Positions 43,750 to 51,158 of a stretch of DNA of 64,000 nt are shown in pieces. The stretch comes from Anaerolineae bacterium. GTDB lineage: Bacteria > Chloroflexota > Anaerolineae > Anaerolineales > Villigracilaceae. The notes under the pieces are model-generated. The model saw only the letters and a program-made list of their open reading frames with translations. It had not been told where the DNA came from and did not search any database. Both the position numbers and the translations under genes were made by a program. Where the stretch lies: contig JAFLCE010000011.1 in NCBI GenBank assembly GCA_017303655.1, forward strand, positions 1 through 64,000. The letters run 5' to 3'. Every line of letters begins with the position of its first letter. Positions within the stretch are counted from its first letter, which is position 1.

Positions 43750-44325
43750 ATGCCGTGGATCAAACAGATCTCAATCGAAGAAGCGACTGGGTTATTGAAA
43801 GCGCAATTCGACTCAGCCCTAAAACGTGCCGGGCGGGTATGGCATATCGTTCAAATCATGTCGCTCAATCCACGCACGATGCGTGACAGCATTGGTTTTT
43901 ACGCCACCATCATGATGGGCGAGTCGCCACTTTCGCGAGTGCAACGGGAAATGCTGGCGGTGGTGGTTTCGGTTGAAAATCATTGCCACTACTGAACACA
44001 ATCGCATGCGCATGACCTCCGTGCTGAGGTCGGAAAAATTTTGGATGACATTGAAGCGAATGCCTTTGTTCACGCAGTGGTGCGGGATTGGAAAAGCGCG
44101 CCTCTTACGGATGTGGATAAAGCGCTATGTCAATATGCTGCCAAGCTCACCCAGTCACCGACAAGCATGTCCCCCGCAGATTTGGATCAACTTCGGAAAC
44201 ATGATCTGGATGACCGCGCCATTCACGATGCGACGCAGGTCATCAGCTATTTCAATTACATCAACCGCGTCGCCGATGCGCTTGGTGTAGAGCCGGAAGA
44301 TTTTATTCCGCCGTGGGGCAAGTAG
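43750..44325 (+). CDS. AhpD-like peroxidase-related protein, predicted selenoprotein (in-frame TGA, C-x-x-U)
   Basis: 191 residues when the TGA at 43993-43995 is read as selenocysteine (residue 82). The segment is VENHCHY-U-TQSHAHDLRAE, where relatives of the carboxymuconolactone decarboxylase/AhpD family have a CxxC redox pair (C-H-Y-C) followed by His. Here it is Cys79-H-Y-Sec82 with His86 as proton relay. The frame is unbroken on both sides. The N-terminus (MSLNPRTMRDSIGFYATIMM) and the C-terminal helix with FNYINRVADALGVEPEDFIP fit peroxidase-related proteins of this fold. A SECIS-like hairpin lies at 44014-44031. It is likely an alkylhydroperoxidase-type antioxidant enzyme. Confidence 0.87.
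44014..44031 (+). promoter_or_regulatory. Candidate bacterial SECIS element of the AhpD-like gene
   Basis: GACCTC pairs perfectly with GAGGTC around loop CGTGCT (44020-44025). The loop begins 25 bases after the TGA and G is its second base. This satisfies the published bSECIS criteria and resembles the element at 29353-29369. Confidence 0.75.
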
Positions 44326-44330
44326 ATTCA

Positions 44331-44364
44331 AAACGGGCGACCTTGTAAGGTCGCCCGTTTTTTT
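44331..44364. terminator. Bidirectional terminator
   Basis: 14-bp perfect stem (44331-44344 with 44347-44360) flanked by A and T runs, between the convergent AhpD-like and ligase/M20 genes. Confidence 0.9.
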
Positions 44365-47185
44365 ATTTCCACAACTTTGCCAGTTCGTTGAGTGACTTGT
44401 AATACGGCTCAATGCTTGGGATGTAGTGCGCTTCGTTCTTCGCATGTGGACCAACGCCGGATTGTCCCCACACCACAGCTTGACCGCCGGGGGCAAACCT
44501 GGCACTGGTACCAGGCAGTTTCTTGCCAATGCGCGGCTCAGACTCACCGGCATTTTTCACCGCTGCAATGAGCGCTTTCAATGCCGGATTATTCGGGTCG
44601 CAAGCCACGCCGTTCTCCATAACAGAGAAGCTGACTTCCAAGTCGTTTTCAGAGCAATACGCTTCGACCGCGGACCGCAGACCCAGAACATCATCTTGCG
44701 GGATGGGACGAATCTCCACGCCAAGAATTCCTTCACCCGCAGTCACGTTATACACACCCGGAGTACCGACGCTGATAAACGGGAACTTGGCTTGCGATTG
44801 CCAACCATCCGCGGCTTTGAGCGTGAGATGCTTGGCAAAAAGTTCATTCAAGGCTATGCGAGCGGCAATTAACTTGTCGCTTAAATCGCCAGAGCCAGCT
44901 ACACCACTATGCGCCTTTGCTCCACGAGCGATGACATCGAAGCGCATCACGCCGCGATTTTCGATACAGATCTCACCAAAAATTTCGTTGCCTTTTTCAC
45001 CCGTGCGTTCGCCTGCAATGAATAACGAGGGAGTGAACGGACTTCCATACTGTTCCCCTAATGCGGTCAAGACATGCGGCGTGCCCCAAGCTTCAGCTTC
45101 GCCATTCTCTTCATTGCCAACCAACATCAAGGCGATGTTTGGATACGGCGCACCAGATCTCATTTGGTCTTTCATCCAAACAAGATAGGTGGCGACAACA
45201 GTCTTCATATCCGCTGCGCCGCGCCCGTGCAGATAATCGCCTTCAATGCGCGGATTGAATTGGGAGTCATCGGGTTCGGGTTCGACCACGTCAAAGTGAC
45301 CAGTGAGCAGGATCGGGTCCGGTCTTGAGGCGCCGGGGAAGGTGGCATAGACCGCGGGATACTTCCCGTCAAAATATTTCACATCCAAACCAGCATTGCG
45401 CAGGTAATCATCCACCAGCGAACCCGCACGATGGACTTCATCGAGACGCTCGTTCGGCGACGCGGTAACAGACGGGATGCGGATCAATTGCTGGGCAAGG
45501 TCGAGGATCTCGGCGGTCTTGTTCGGGTAGGAGAGTTCCACCACAGCTTGAGTACGCGCACGATATAGAATGGGAGCATTGGAAATTTGACGTGCATCTT
45601 CACGCCCGCGTTGAACATACTCGGCGATCTTTGAGGCATCGGCGCCCAATGTGTTGTAATCAGCACAAACCTGTTCCACATCGGCTTTGACCTGTGCTTC
45701 ATGCTCATAAAGAAATTCCTTGAGCAAATCCATTGGCACTTCGTCGCTGTTGCCAATTTCCATTTTGAGGCGTGCGCGGATCTTCTCAGCCGTATTGCGT
45801 CCGCCTTCGGACATTTCTACAAGCGGATGAAGGTCGTTCCACATGTTCAAGGCTTCAGCAAGTGGCTTAATCTCGTTCAGAGTCCACTTGAGGAAGTCTC
45901 GTACCAGAATAGGTTTCCCGGTGAGCGGGTTTTCGATCTCAGCCCAAAGACCATGCTTGGCGGCAAGTTCTTCGTTGGCACGAGCACGGGTGATGTCTTC
46001 GCTATCGTAGCGGAAACCACGCGCAAATTTCGGGTCGGCGTAAATTTTCAACATCAAAAGATAGCGGAAGGTCAAGTTGGCAACATCCACGTCGAGGCTG
46101 TGAGCGCCTTCATCCACGCGAATTTCCACGCGACCCATCGGCAGATTGATACGAGCCATCAAGTTCTGACGTTCGACCTGACGCGCCATTTCTTCGGGCG
46201 GCGTAGATTGCCCTGCAGCGAAAAGTCCACGGGCGTAGAGTGATTCGAGTTGCTCACTCGTGGTGGAGATAATCCGTTCGACTGGCTCGGAGAAACTGCG
46301 GGCACGAACGGGCGTCCAGTTGTTATTACCGAAACGAACTCCACGACGAACAAGGTCATAAGAAATTTGCAGGTAATCGTTGTAAGAGCGGTAGAGATCG
46401 GGCAAATCCACTTCACGCGGATTCGGGAAGGTGAGATTACGGATCGAATCAAACTCAGTGAGGATGACCGCGGCACGTCCGTCTTTGACTTGAGCCTGCA
46501 TCGGCGTAGAAGCACTCGTCGCAATGAAGAGCGAGGCAAAAGCACGTAAGAGGCGCGTGGCAGTGATGTAAAACTCAGACTTGTAATCATCCAGATGTTT
46601 ATCGCCGCGTTCACTGGCAGAGAGATGCATGAAGTCCCAGGCGAAGAGCGGGTCTGGCAAAGAGATGTTGGTGTGGATGCCTGTCGTGGCGAGGGTGTCG
46701 CCGTATAAGTCCACACACTTTTCGAGATAGCGACGCTTGGCTAAAGACCAATTGCCCGGAATGGATTGATGCCCGATATCGGTGAGGAAGAGCAAATTGC
46801 CGTGCCAATAATGCAAGCGTTCGCCGAAATTCAATCCGGCGCGATGCAAGGCGTTCATAAGCGAGGCTTCCATCAGACGCGCTTCGTAGATCGCGCCGCG
46901 CGGCGTGTAATACGGGCGGGTCGCCCATTCCACCATCCAATGGAATACTTCGAGCTGGCTGAATTGCTTCTGCCAAACGGGAATACACTCGGCGCGGAGA
47001 TAATCCACGAATGAATGCTGACTGGGACCTGCGCCTACAGTCAATAACGGACGTAGGTCGGCATCAAGCAGATTCCATTCTTGTTCAAAACCTGCAAGAC
47101 CACCTTGCGGTTTGTCTTTCATGGCTTCTTCGAGTGCGAGTTGATATTTTTCGGCGAATTGTTGGGGTGACATATTATTAACCAA
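44363..47185 (-). CDS. Fusion of GCS2-type carboxylate-amine ligase and M20 metallopeptidase
   Basis: 940 aa. Residues about 1-560 resemble the glutamate-cysteine ligase family 2 (YbdK/GshA-like): GGLAGFEQEWNLLDADLRPL with paired Mg-binding Glu, GIHTNISLPDPLFAWDFMHL, and PMGRVEIRVDEGAHSLDVDV. From about 565 an ArgE/DapE/carboxypeptidase-type M20 domain follows: LLTGHFDVVEPE (His630, Asp632), GRGAADMK (Asp659), GNEENGE (Glu692/693), the dimerisation-domain AKAHSGVAGSG, and NEAHYIPS (His920). Both halves look catalytically complete. The fusion joins amide-bond formation with hydrolysis of an N-acyl or peptide substrate. The actual substrate is unknown. Confidence 0.88.
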   Translation of the reverse strand: MVNNMSPQQFAEKYQLALEEAMKDKPQGGLAGFEQEWNLLDADLRPLLTVGAGPSQHSFVDYLRAECIPVWQKQFSQLEVFHWMVEWATRPYYTPRGAIYEARLMEASLMNALHRAGLNFGERLHYWHGNLLFLTDIGHQSIPGNWSLAKRRYLEKCVDLYGDTLATTGIHTNISLPDPLFAWDFMHLSASERGDKHLDDYKSEFYITATRLLRAFASLFIATSASTPMQAQVKDGRAAVILTEFDSIRNLTFPNPREVDLPDLYRSYNDYLQISYDLVRRGVRFGNNNWTPVRARSFSEPVERIISTTSEQLESLYARGLFAAGQSTPPEEMARQVERQNLMARINLPMGRVEIRVDEGAHSLDVDVANLTFRYLLMLKIYADPKFARGFRYDSEDITRARANEELAAKHGLWAEIENPLTGKPILVRDFLKWTLNEIKPLAEALNMWNDLHPLVEMSEGGRNTAEKIRARLKMEIGNSDEVPMDLLKEFLYEHEAQVKADVEQVCADYNTLGADASKIAEYVQRGREDARQISNAPILYRARTQAVVELSYPNKTAEILDLAQQLIRIPSVTASPNERLDEVHRAGSLVDDYLRNAGLDVKYFDGKYPAVYATFPGASRPDPILLTGHFDVVEPEPDDSQFNPRIEGDYLHGRGAADMKTVVATYLVWMKDQMRSGAPYPNIALMLVGNEENGEAEAWGTPHVLTALGEQYGSPFTPSLFIAGERTGEKGNEIFGEICIENRGVMRFDVIARGAKAHSGVAGSGDLSDKLIAARIALNELFAKHLTLKAADGWQSQAKFPFISVGTPGVYNVTAGEGILGVEIRPIPQDDVLGLRSAVEAYCSENDLEVSFSVMENGVACDPNNPALKALIAAVKNAGESEPRIGKKLPGTSARFAPGGQAVVWGQSGVGPHAKNEAHYIPSIEPYYKSLNELAKLWK

Positions 47186-47235
47186 TTAATGCCTTTACAG
47201 GAAGGATTTTTTTCACAACTGGCGATATCTTTTTA

Positions 47236-47697
47236 TTATTCATACCAATTTTCCAATTTACACAGGAATAAATAATTTCCAATAGTATATTCCTTTGGGT
47301 TCTTATTTTGAGTGACGAAGCCAAGATATTTTTCCATAGATAATTCGGCATTGAGCATGGTGAAACTAAAGATCGAAAAAAACCTTCCCTGATGTTCAGA
47401 TTCCACTAATACAGAAGAAACAGGATTTGGTTCTTTATTCCATTGTTCTTTGTAGTGTAGAAGCATTTCTTTAGGTTCGTAACTTGCCGTCGCTACAAAA
47501 AACCATTGGAATCGCCTGCAAGTTCTCTTGTGTACACCTTGTTGTTCTCGAAAAGTTGACGTCATTGTCTGATTTAAACGGACGTTGCTCGATTTCGGAT
47601 AAATATCTCTAACAACATCCAGTGTCAACATCATCACAGGCAACACGACAAAAAGTAAAACGATTCCAATAAATATCCCAGTTTGCCAGTTTTTCAT
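47236..47697 (-). CDS. Membrane-anchored protein of unknown function
   Basis: 153 aa with one N-terminal hydrophobic helix (IFIGIVLLFVVLPVMMLTL) and no lipobox, then a basic region with Cys (HKRTCRRFQWFF) and a probable alpha/beta ectodomain ending LCKLENWYE. It follows the aminotransferase by four bases on the same strand, so it is probably co-transcribed. Base composition is slightly more AT-rich than its neighbours. No family recognised. Confidence 0.65.
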   Translation of the reverse strand: MKNWQTGIFIGIVLLFVVLPVMMLTLDVVRDIYPKSSNVRLNQTMTSTFREQQGVHKRTCRRFQWFFVATASYEPKEMLLHYKEQWNKEPNPVSSVLVESEHQGRFFSIFSFTMLNAELSMEKYLGFVTQNKNPKEYTIGNYLFLCKLENWYE

Positions 47698-47701
47698 TCT
47701 T

Positions 47702-49006
47702 CTAGCTCTTGAGTGAATTCAAACCTTCCAACAAACGCTTGAAAGCGCCTTCGGTTCGCTCCGCAGGAGTGGCATACGAGAAGCGGATCCAGTCACCGCC
47801 GAAGGGCGAGAAGAAGGCACCAGGCACAACAGCCACGCCGTGATTCTCAGCGAGATATTGACCCAATTGTTCGGTATCTGCCCAGCCTTTGGCTTTGATG
47901 AACTCACCCACATTCATGAAGGCATAGTACCCTTTGCCGATGATGTGCTGAAGTCCGCTTTCGGCGAGGAGTTTCTTGAGCGCAACACGGCTGGCATTGG
48001 TCGGTTCGATGATGGGCTTGGCAGCTTCTTGAAATCCCATTTCGTAGGCAGCCATGGCAACCGCTAGCGAGAAGAACGAAGGGATGACTCCGTGGGAGGC
48101 GCGCGCTGTGATGAATTTGATCACGGCTTCGTCCGCAATGAGGTGGCAATTGCGGACGTTCGACCCGCCCAGCGATTTGGTGATGCCATCCAGGAACATG
48201 ATGCGCTTGCGTTCTTCGGGCGTAAAGTTCTTGAGGAAAGAATTCAAATCCATTGGGGATTCGTCGGTGACGTAGTGATACATCCAATCGAAGAGCACAA
48301 AGGCAACACCAGCTTCAAGTGCGGCTTTGGCAAGTGAAACCTGTTTTTCAACAACAATTGTTAAACCAGTGGGGTTATCTGGGTTGGTGATGATGATGCC
48401 TGCGATCTTGCGTCCCTTTGATTCGGCAAATTTTACACTTTCACGAATAGCATCTTCAGAATATGCCCAGCCTTGCGCCGGGTCACCGGGAGCCCACAAT
48501 ACATTCGCACCAACGCCGTATGGACCCCAGTTATAGGAAATCCATGGCACGCGTGAAACCATGATGAGGTCACCCTGACGTCCATGCCCCAAAGCCAGCA
48601 TGGCTTGATAGGCTTTATTCAAGGCGTCACGTCCACCCGCGGTGCCGAGTACATTGGCAGGTCCCCAGCCGGATGAGGAATCTAGTTTCCAATACTGCTC
48701 AATGACGGCTTTGCGATAGGCATCCGTACCGAACGGCATATCGTAAGCCGTACCATGCTCGAGCTGGAGTTGAAGCGCGCGTTCCAGAATCGGCTTGGGC
48801 GTGCCGGGCAGTGAAGCGCCTCCATCGCCTTGAGAGGCATCGAAGATCTTTGCTCCAGCATTCTTCTCAACATAGACCTTCAAAGACTTATTGATGAGGA
48901 ACATGCGGGAAGGCGGAATATCCATCAGTTGCTTGAGATGGTCGCTGACAGGGACGAGATATTTCTCTTCCACAGCGAGAACGGGTGTGGCGTTTGAAAC
49001 GGACAT
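47702..49006 (-). CDS. Class I/II pyridoxal-phosphate aminotransferase
   Basis: 434 aa. ATG 49006 is the start, with AAGGAG eight bases upstream; a TTG six bases earlier is less likely. PLP-fold features are the VLGTAGGRDALNKAYQAMLA cofactor loop, NPDNPTG (about 208-214), FDWMYHYVTDE with the pyridine-binding Asp and Tyr, and LDGITKSLGGSNVRN with the Schiff-base Lys277. This is fold type I, aspartate-aminotransferase-like; the amino donor is not evident. It is preceded by a promoter, a short reading frame with two Trp codons and a terminator, so Trp or aromatic amino acid control is a possibility. Confidence 0.88.
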   Translation of the reverse strand: MSVSNATPVLAVEEKYLVPVSDHLKQLMDIPPSRMFLINKSLKVYVEKNAGAKIFDASQGDGGASLPGTPKPILERALQLQLEHGTAYDMPFGTDAYRKAVIEQYWKLDSSSGWGPANVLGTAGGRDALNKAYQAMLALGHGRQGDLIMVSRVPWISYNWGPYGVGANVLWAPGDPAQGWAYSEDAIRESVKFAESKGRKIAGIIITNPDNPTGLTIVVEKQVSLAKAALEAGVAFVLFDWMYHYVTDESPMDLNSFLKNFTPEERKRIMFLDGITKSLGGSNVRNCHLIADEAVIKFITARASHGVIPSFFSLAVAMAAYEMGFQEAAKPIIEPTNASRVALKKLLAESGLQHIIGKGYYAFMNVGEFIKAKGWADTEQLGQYLAENHGVAVVPGAFFSPFGGDWIRFSYATPAERTEGAFKRLLEGLNSLKS

Positions 49007-49020
49007 GGTCAATTCTCCTT

Positions 49021-49052
49021 AAGAAAAATGCCCCGAACTCTTCGGGGCATTT
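49021..49052 (-). terminator. Terminator/attenuator hairpin in the aminotransferase leader
   Basis: 12-bp perfect stem AAATGCCCCGAA / TTCGGGGCATTT (49026-49037 with 49041-49052) with loop of three, followed on the minus strand by T-residues. It lies between the short leader reading frame and the ribosome-binding site. Bases GGGGCTTTGG in the leader frame, including the first Trp codon, can pair with CCAAATGCCCC of its 5' arm, offering an alternative fold. Confidence 0.78.
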
Positions 49053-49055
49053 GGT

Positions 49056-49163
49056 TTACTTCGTTGTATGAACTTGTTGCTGTTCACCTGACAACCACCA
49101 AAGCCCCGCCGGGAAACCGGTACGAGTAGTGTTGGTGTTGTTGCGATCATTCAGGTTGAACAT
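49056..49163 (-). CDS. Leader peptide upstream of the aminotransferase
   Basis: 35-codon frame: MFNLNDRNNTNTTRT then GFPAGLWWLSGEQQQ then VHTTK. It contains adjacent Trp codons at 22-23. The promoter at 49172-49200 would start transcription only a few bases before this ATG, so it is nearly leaderless. It stops four bases before the terminator stem. The arrangement matches peptide-controlled attenuation (trp-type or tna-type). Ribosome position at the stop codon would cover the 5' arm of the terminator; at the Trp codons it would hide the competing segment. I infer function from layout only. Confidence 0.55.
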   Translation of the reverse strand: MFNLNDRNNTNTTRTGFPAGLWWLSGEQQQVHTTK

Positions 49164-49171
49164 TTCGCGCA

Positions 49172-49200
49172 AGCATACCACCTGCATATGGATGCGTCAA
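49172..49200 (-). promoter_or_regulatory. Promoter of the leader/aminotransferase transcript
   Basis: On the minus strand TTGACG (49200-49195), 17 bases, TATGCT (49177-49172). Confidence 0.75.
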
Positions 49201-49208
49201 GAAGAGAT

Positions 49209-49514
49209 TTACATGTTCGCGCCATGCCCGCCCAAGACTTTTAATTCCGAACCACTTGGCGCACCTGCCAACAAAGGCATCGCCTCGGCAATCAATGCCC
49301 GCACTCGTTCATCACGCAATGAGGCATCATGAGATTCTTTATCAGCCCACATTTCAAAAACAGAAACTATCTTTTCATCTTTCAAATCTTCGAGAATGAT
49401 ATAAGCATGGCAACCTGGCATGTTGGCTACCAATGCTGATGCACGTAACAAGATACTCGCAAGCTCAGCACGCTTGCCCGGCTGGGCAGATAAATGACCC
49501 GTCATGGCATACAT
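49209..49514 (-). CDS. Antibiotic biosynthesis monooxygenase-type (ABM/YgiN) small protein
   Basis: 101-aa dimeric alpha/beta-barrel domain: a first strand GHLSAQPGKRAELASILL, then MPGCHAYIILEDLKDEKIVS and VFEMWADKESHDASLRDERV. The family includes small cofactor-free monooxygenases acting on quinones or polyketides and also heme-degrading proteins. It is the last of three small genes transcribed together (VOC, YciI, ABM). Confidence 0.85.
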   Translation of the reverse strand: MYAMTGHLSAQPGKRAELASILLRASALVANMPGCHAYIILEDLKDEKIVSVFEMWADKESHDASLRDERVRALIAEAMPLLAGAPSGSELKVLGGHGANM

Positions 49515-49523
49515 TCAAAAAAC

Positions 49524-49826
49524 TCACTTTCGCATCAAAGCGATCTGATAAGGATACAACTCTGCGGTCATCACACCGCCTTTAACCGCTGGGTCATTTT
49601 CCATGATGTTCCGCGCTGCGCTTTCATCTTCCGCTTCAAAGATCGCAATACCCAGTGTTGATTCATCATTGTTTTGCGTTCTACCTACAAGGATCATCAC
49701 GCCTTTGTTCGTCAGGTCTGTTAGGTAAGCAAAATGACGTGAGACCGTTTCAGCTTCTGCGGGGGTTGGTCCTTCAGTGACCATGCCAAGGCGGGCAGGT
49801 TTTAGAAGATACAAAAATTGCTTCAT
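49524..49826 (-). CDS. YciI-like (DUF3343-type ferredoxin-fold) protein
   Basis: 100-aa protein with the YciI-related ferredoxin-like fold. Its blocks are KQFLYLLKPARLG, ETVSRHFAYLTDLTNKGVMI with the conserved His, GIAIFEAEDESAARNIMEND and PAVKGGVMTAELYPY. Members are proposed small-molecule enzymes or binding proteins without a settled role. It lies seven bases downstream of the VOC gene, in the same transcript. Confidence 0.85.
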   Translation of the reverse strand: MKQFLYLLKPARLGMVTEGPTPAEAETVSRHFAYLTDLTNKGVMILVGRTQNNDESTLGIAIFEAEDESAARNIMENDPAVKGGVMTAELYPYQIALMRK

Positions 49827-49833
49827 AACTTGT

Positions 49834-50196
49834 TTAAGGATTTAGGCTTGTATAAAGCGCAAGCACATTGCCAGTCGGATCCTGAAAGACTCCGTACCAG
49901 CCCATGCCGGGAATCTCAGATTTTTCACGCAACACTTTGCCGCCCAAGGCTTTCACCTTGTCTAAGTCTTCATCAATATCTTCACTGTCAATATAAACCA
50001 AGACCTGCCCGGCAGGGTTCTCGTCTGAAACCTGCGGAAAGCCGCCATATTCATCGCCACTGCCCGCCTCCCACATGACATAATTCATTTCAGGCATGGG
50101 CGTGATCTTCCAGCCGAACAGTTCTTTATAAAATTCTCCGGCAGCACCAGTATTTGTGGCAGGAATCTCAACATGGACAATATTTCTTTTAGGCAT
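49834..50196 (-). CDS. VOC (glyoxalase/extradiol dioxygenase fold) protein
   Basis: 120 aa from ATG 50196 (the ATG at 50202 directly abuts GGAG, whereas 50196 has six bases of spacing). Two beta-alpha-beta-beta-beta modules are visible: NIVHVEIPATNTGAAGEFYK / LFGWKITPMPEMNYVMWEAG and VLVYIDSEDIDEDLDKVKAL / GWYGVFQDPTGNVLALY. Possible metal ligands are His8 and Glu10 and the final Gln/Asp strand. It is a glyoxalase- or dioxygenase-like protein, first of the three-gene operon. Confidence 0.85.
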   Translation of the reverse strand: MPKRNIVHVEIPATNTGAAGEFYKELFGWKITPMPEMNYVMWEAGSGDEYGGFPQVSDENPAGQVLVYIDSEDIDEDLDKVKALGGKVLREKSEIPGMGWYGVFQDPTGNVLALYTSLNP

Positions 50197-50337
50197 GATC
50201 ATCTCCTTTGGATTTAAGAACCGACAATGTCAATTATTTTAGAACATAATTTCTATTAATTCAACCCTACTAGAGGACTATTTTCGGTTCATTCCCTGCT
50301 CATGCTTGTTCTTTCCACCCAAGCCATAGCCAACGCT

Positions 50338-50380
50338 GAAAAAAATACAAACCCCTCTTACAGAGAGGTCTGTATTTTTA
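50338..50380 (-). terminator. Terminator of the 50396-50980 gene
   Basis: A 15-bp stem with two mismatches/wobbles (50344-50358 with 50362-50376). The minus strand continues into a T7 run. The surrounding 50203-50395 gap shows nothing else coding. Confidence 0.75.
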
Positions 50381-50395
50381 AATACTAAAAATCAA

Positions 50396-50980
50396 CTAAA
50401 AAAGACAAGCTTGGAAAAATCCCGACTCATTATTTCCATTGGTTCCACAATAACCATCTGAAATAATGCTCCAGAATTCATAGAGCCAGCTATCATATTC
50501 GATGGTGTCACCGTCTGCGGCAGGTGTATCTTGACAATGAACATCAACAGGAACCCAGAAGAAATCTTCTTCGCTTTCATCGGTTTGGGAATTGTACACA
50601 TCGTAGCAATACTCACTCGGAGCTGTCACAACCGGCGCGGCACGTTCAGGCACGAAAGTCCAGAAAACGAAACCAGCCAGGTTGATGACCACATTTTGCC
50701 CGCCCACCGCTCGAGATGTAGTGCATTGCACCACGCCTTCTTCTACAATATTACAATCTAAAGGAAATCTTTCATCGCCGAAGAAGACAACACCGCCCTT
50801 AAAGTCGGACTTGGAGAAATCACCTGTGAAATTGAAAACGAAAATTACATTACCGTAGGTATCATTTCTTGCTTCACGCAAAGTGATCCCCCCATCTGCC
50901 AGGGGCGCAGCCGAAGCAGAAATAGTTTGTGATGCCAGCAATGAAACGACTAAAACCAAAGTGAACAACCATCTTTTCAT
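50396..50980 (-). CDS. Secreted protein of unknown function, paralog of the 55568-55954 product
   Basis: 194 aa with a Sec signal peptide (KRWLFTLVLVVSLLASQTIS...) and no lipobox. The region LREARNDTYGNVIFVFNFTG to NLAGFVFWTFVPE aligns with the 55568-55954 product (both share RND...FVF, a C-x-V...V-x-C-x-TS block and FWT-VPE). This region probably forms a small beta-sandwich with one disulfide. It then extends by a Cys-rich, acidic C-terminus (YCYDVYNSQTDESEEDFFWV, FFQACLF) absent from the paralog. Surface role unknown. Confidence 0.75.
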   Translation of the reverse strand: MKRWLFTLVLVVSLLASQTISASAAPLADGGITLREARNDTYGNVIFVFNFTGDFSKSDFKGGVVFFGDERFPLDCNIVEEGVVQCTTSRAVGGQNVVINLAGFVFWTFVPERAAPVVTAPSEYCYDVYNSQTDESEEDFFWVPVDVHCQDTPAADGDTIEYDSWLYEFWSIISDGYCGTNGNNESGFFQACLF

Positions 50981-51095
50981 AAATATTCTCCTTATTAAAT
51001 TGTTGGTCTCATTTTAATTCAAAAATTCAGATAATATATATCCATATCATTGTTGCTATTAGAGAAAATTTCGGGTCGCCACAATAGCATGCCTA

Positions 51096-51141
51096 TACGA
51101 AACAGGTCTGAAGACACAAATGTCTCCAGACCTGTTTCGTA
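51096..51141. other. Long inverted repeat upstream of the 50980 gene
   Basis: A 15-bp perfect stem (51096-51110 with 51127-51141), with further inner pairing around AGAC/GTCT. The minus strand after it has no T-run, while the plus strand continues with TATTTATTT. It probably ends or stabilises the 51159-52931 mRNA. Confidence 0.6.
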
Positions 51142-51158
51142 TTTATTTGCAAAAACGT

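Noticed and set aside
29390-43995. Reassignment of TGA to an amino acid throughout the genome
   Set aside because: Several ordinary genes in the window end with TGA (for example 31769-32107 and 35926-36561), each followed at once by another start codon.
43750-44325. Reading the AhpD-like locus as a frameshift pseudogene
   Set aside because: Both halves are in the same frame, the residues around the TGA match the C-H-Y-C context of the family, and no other lesion is seen.
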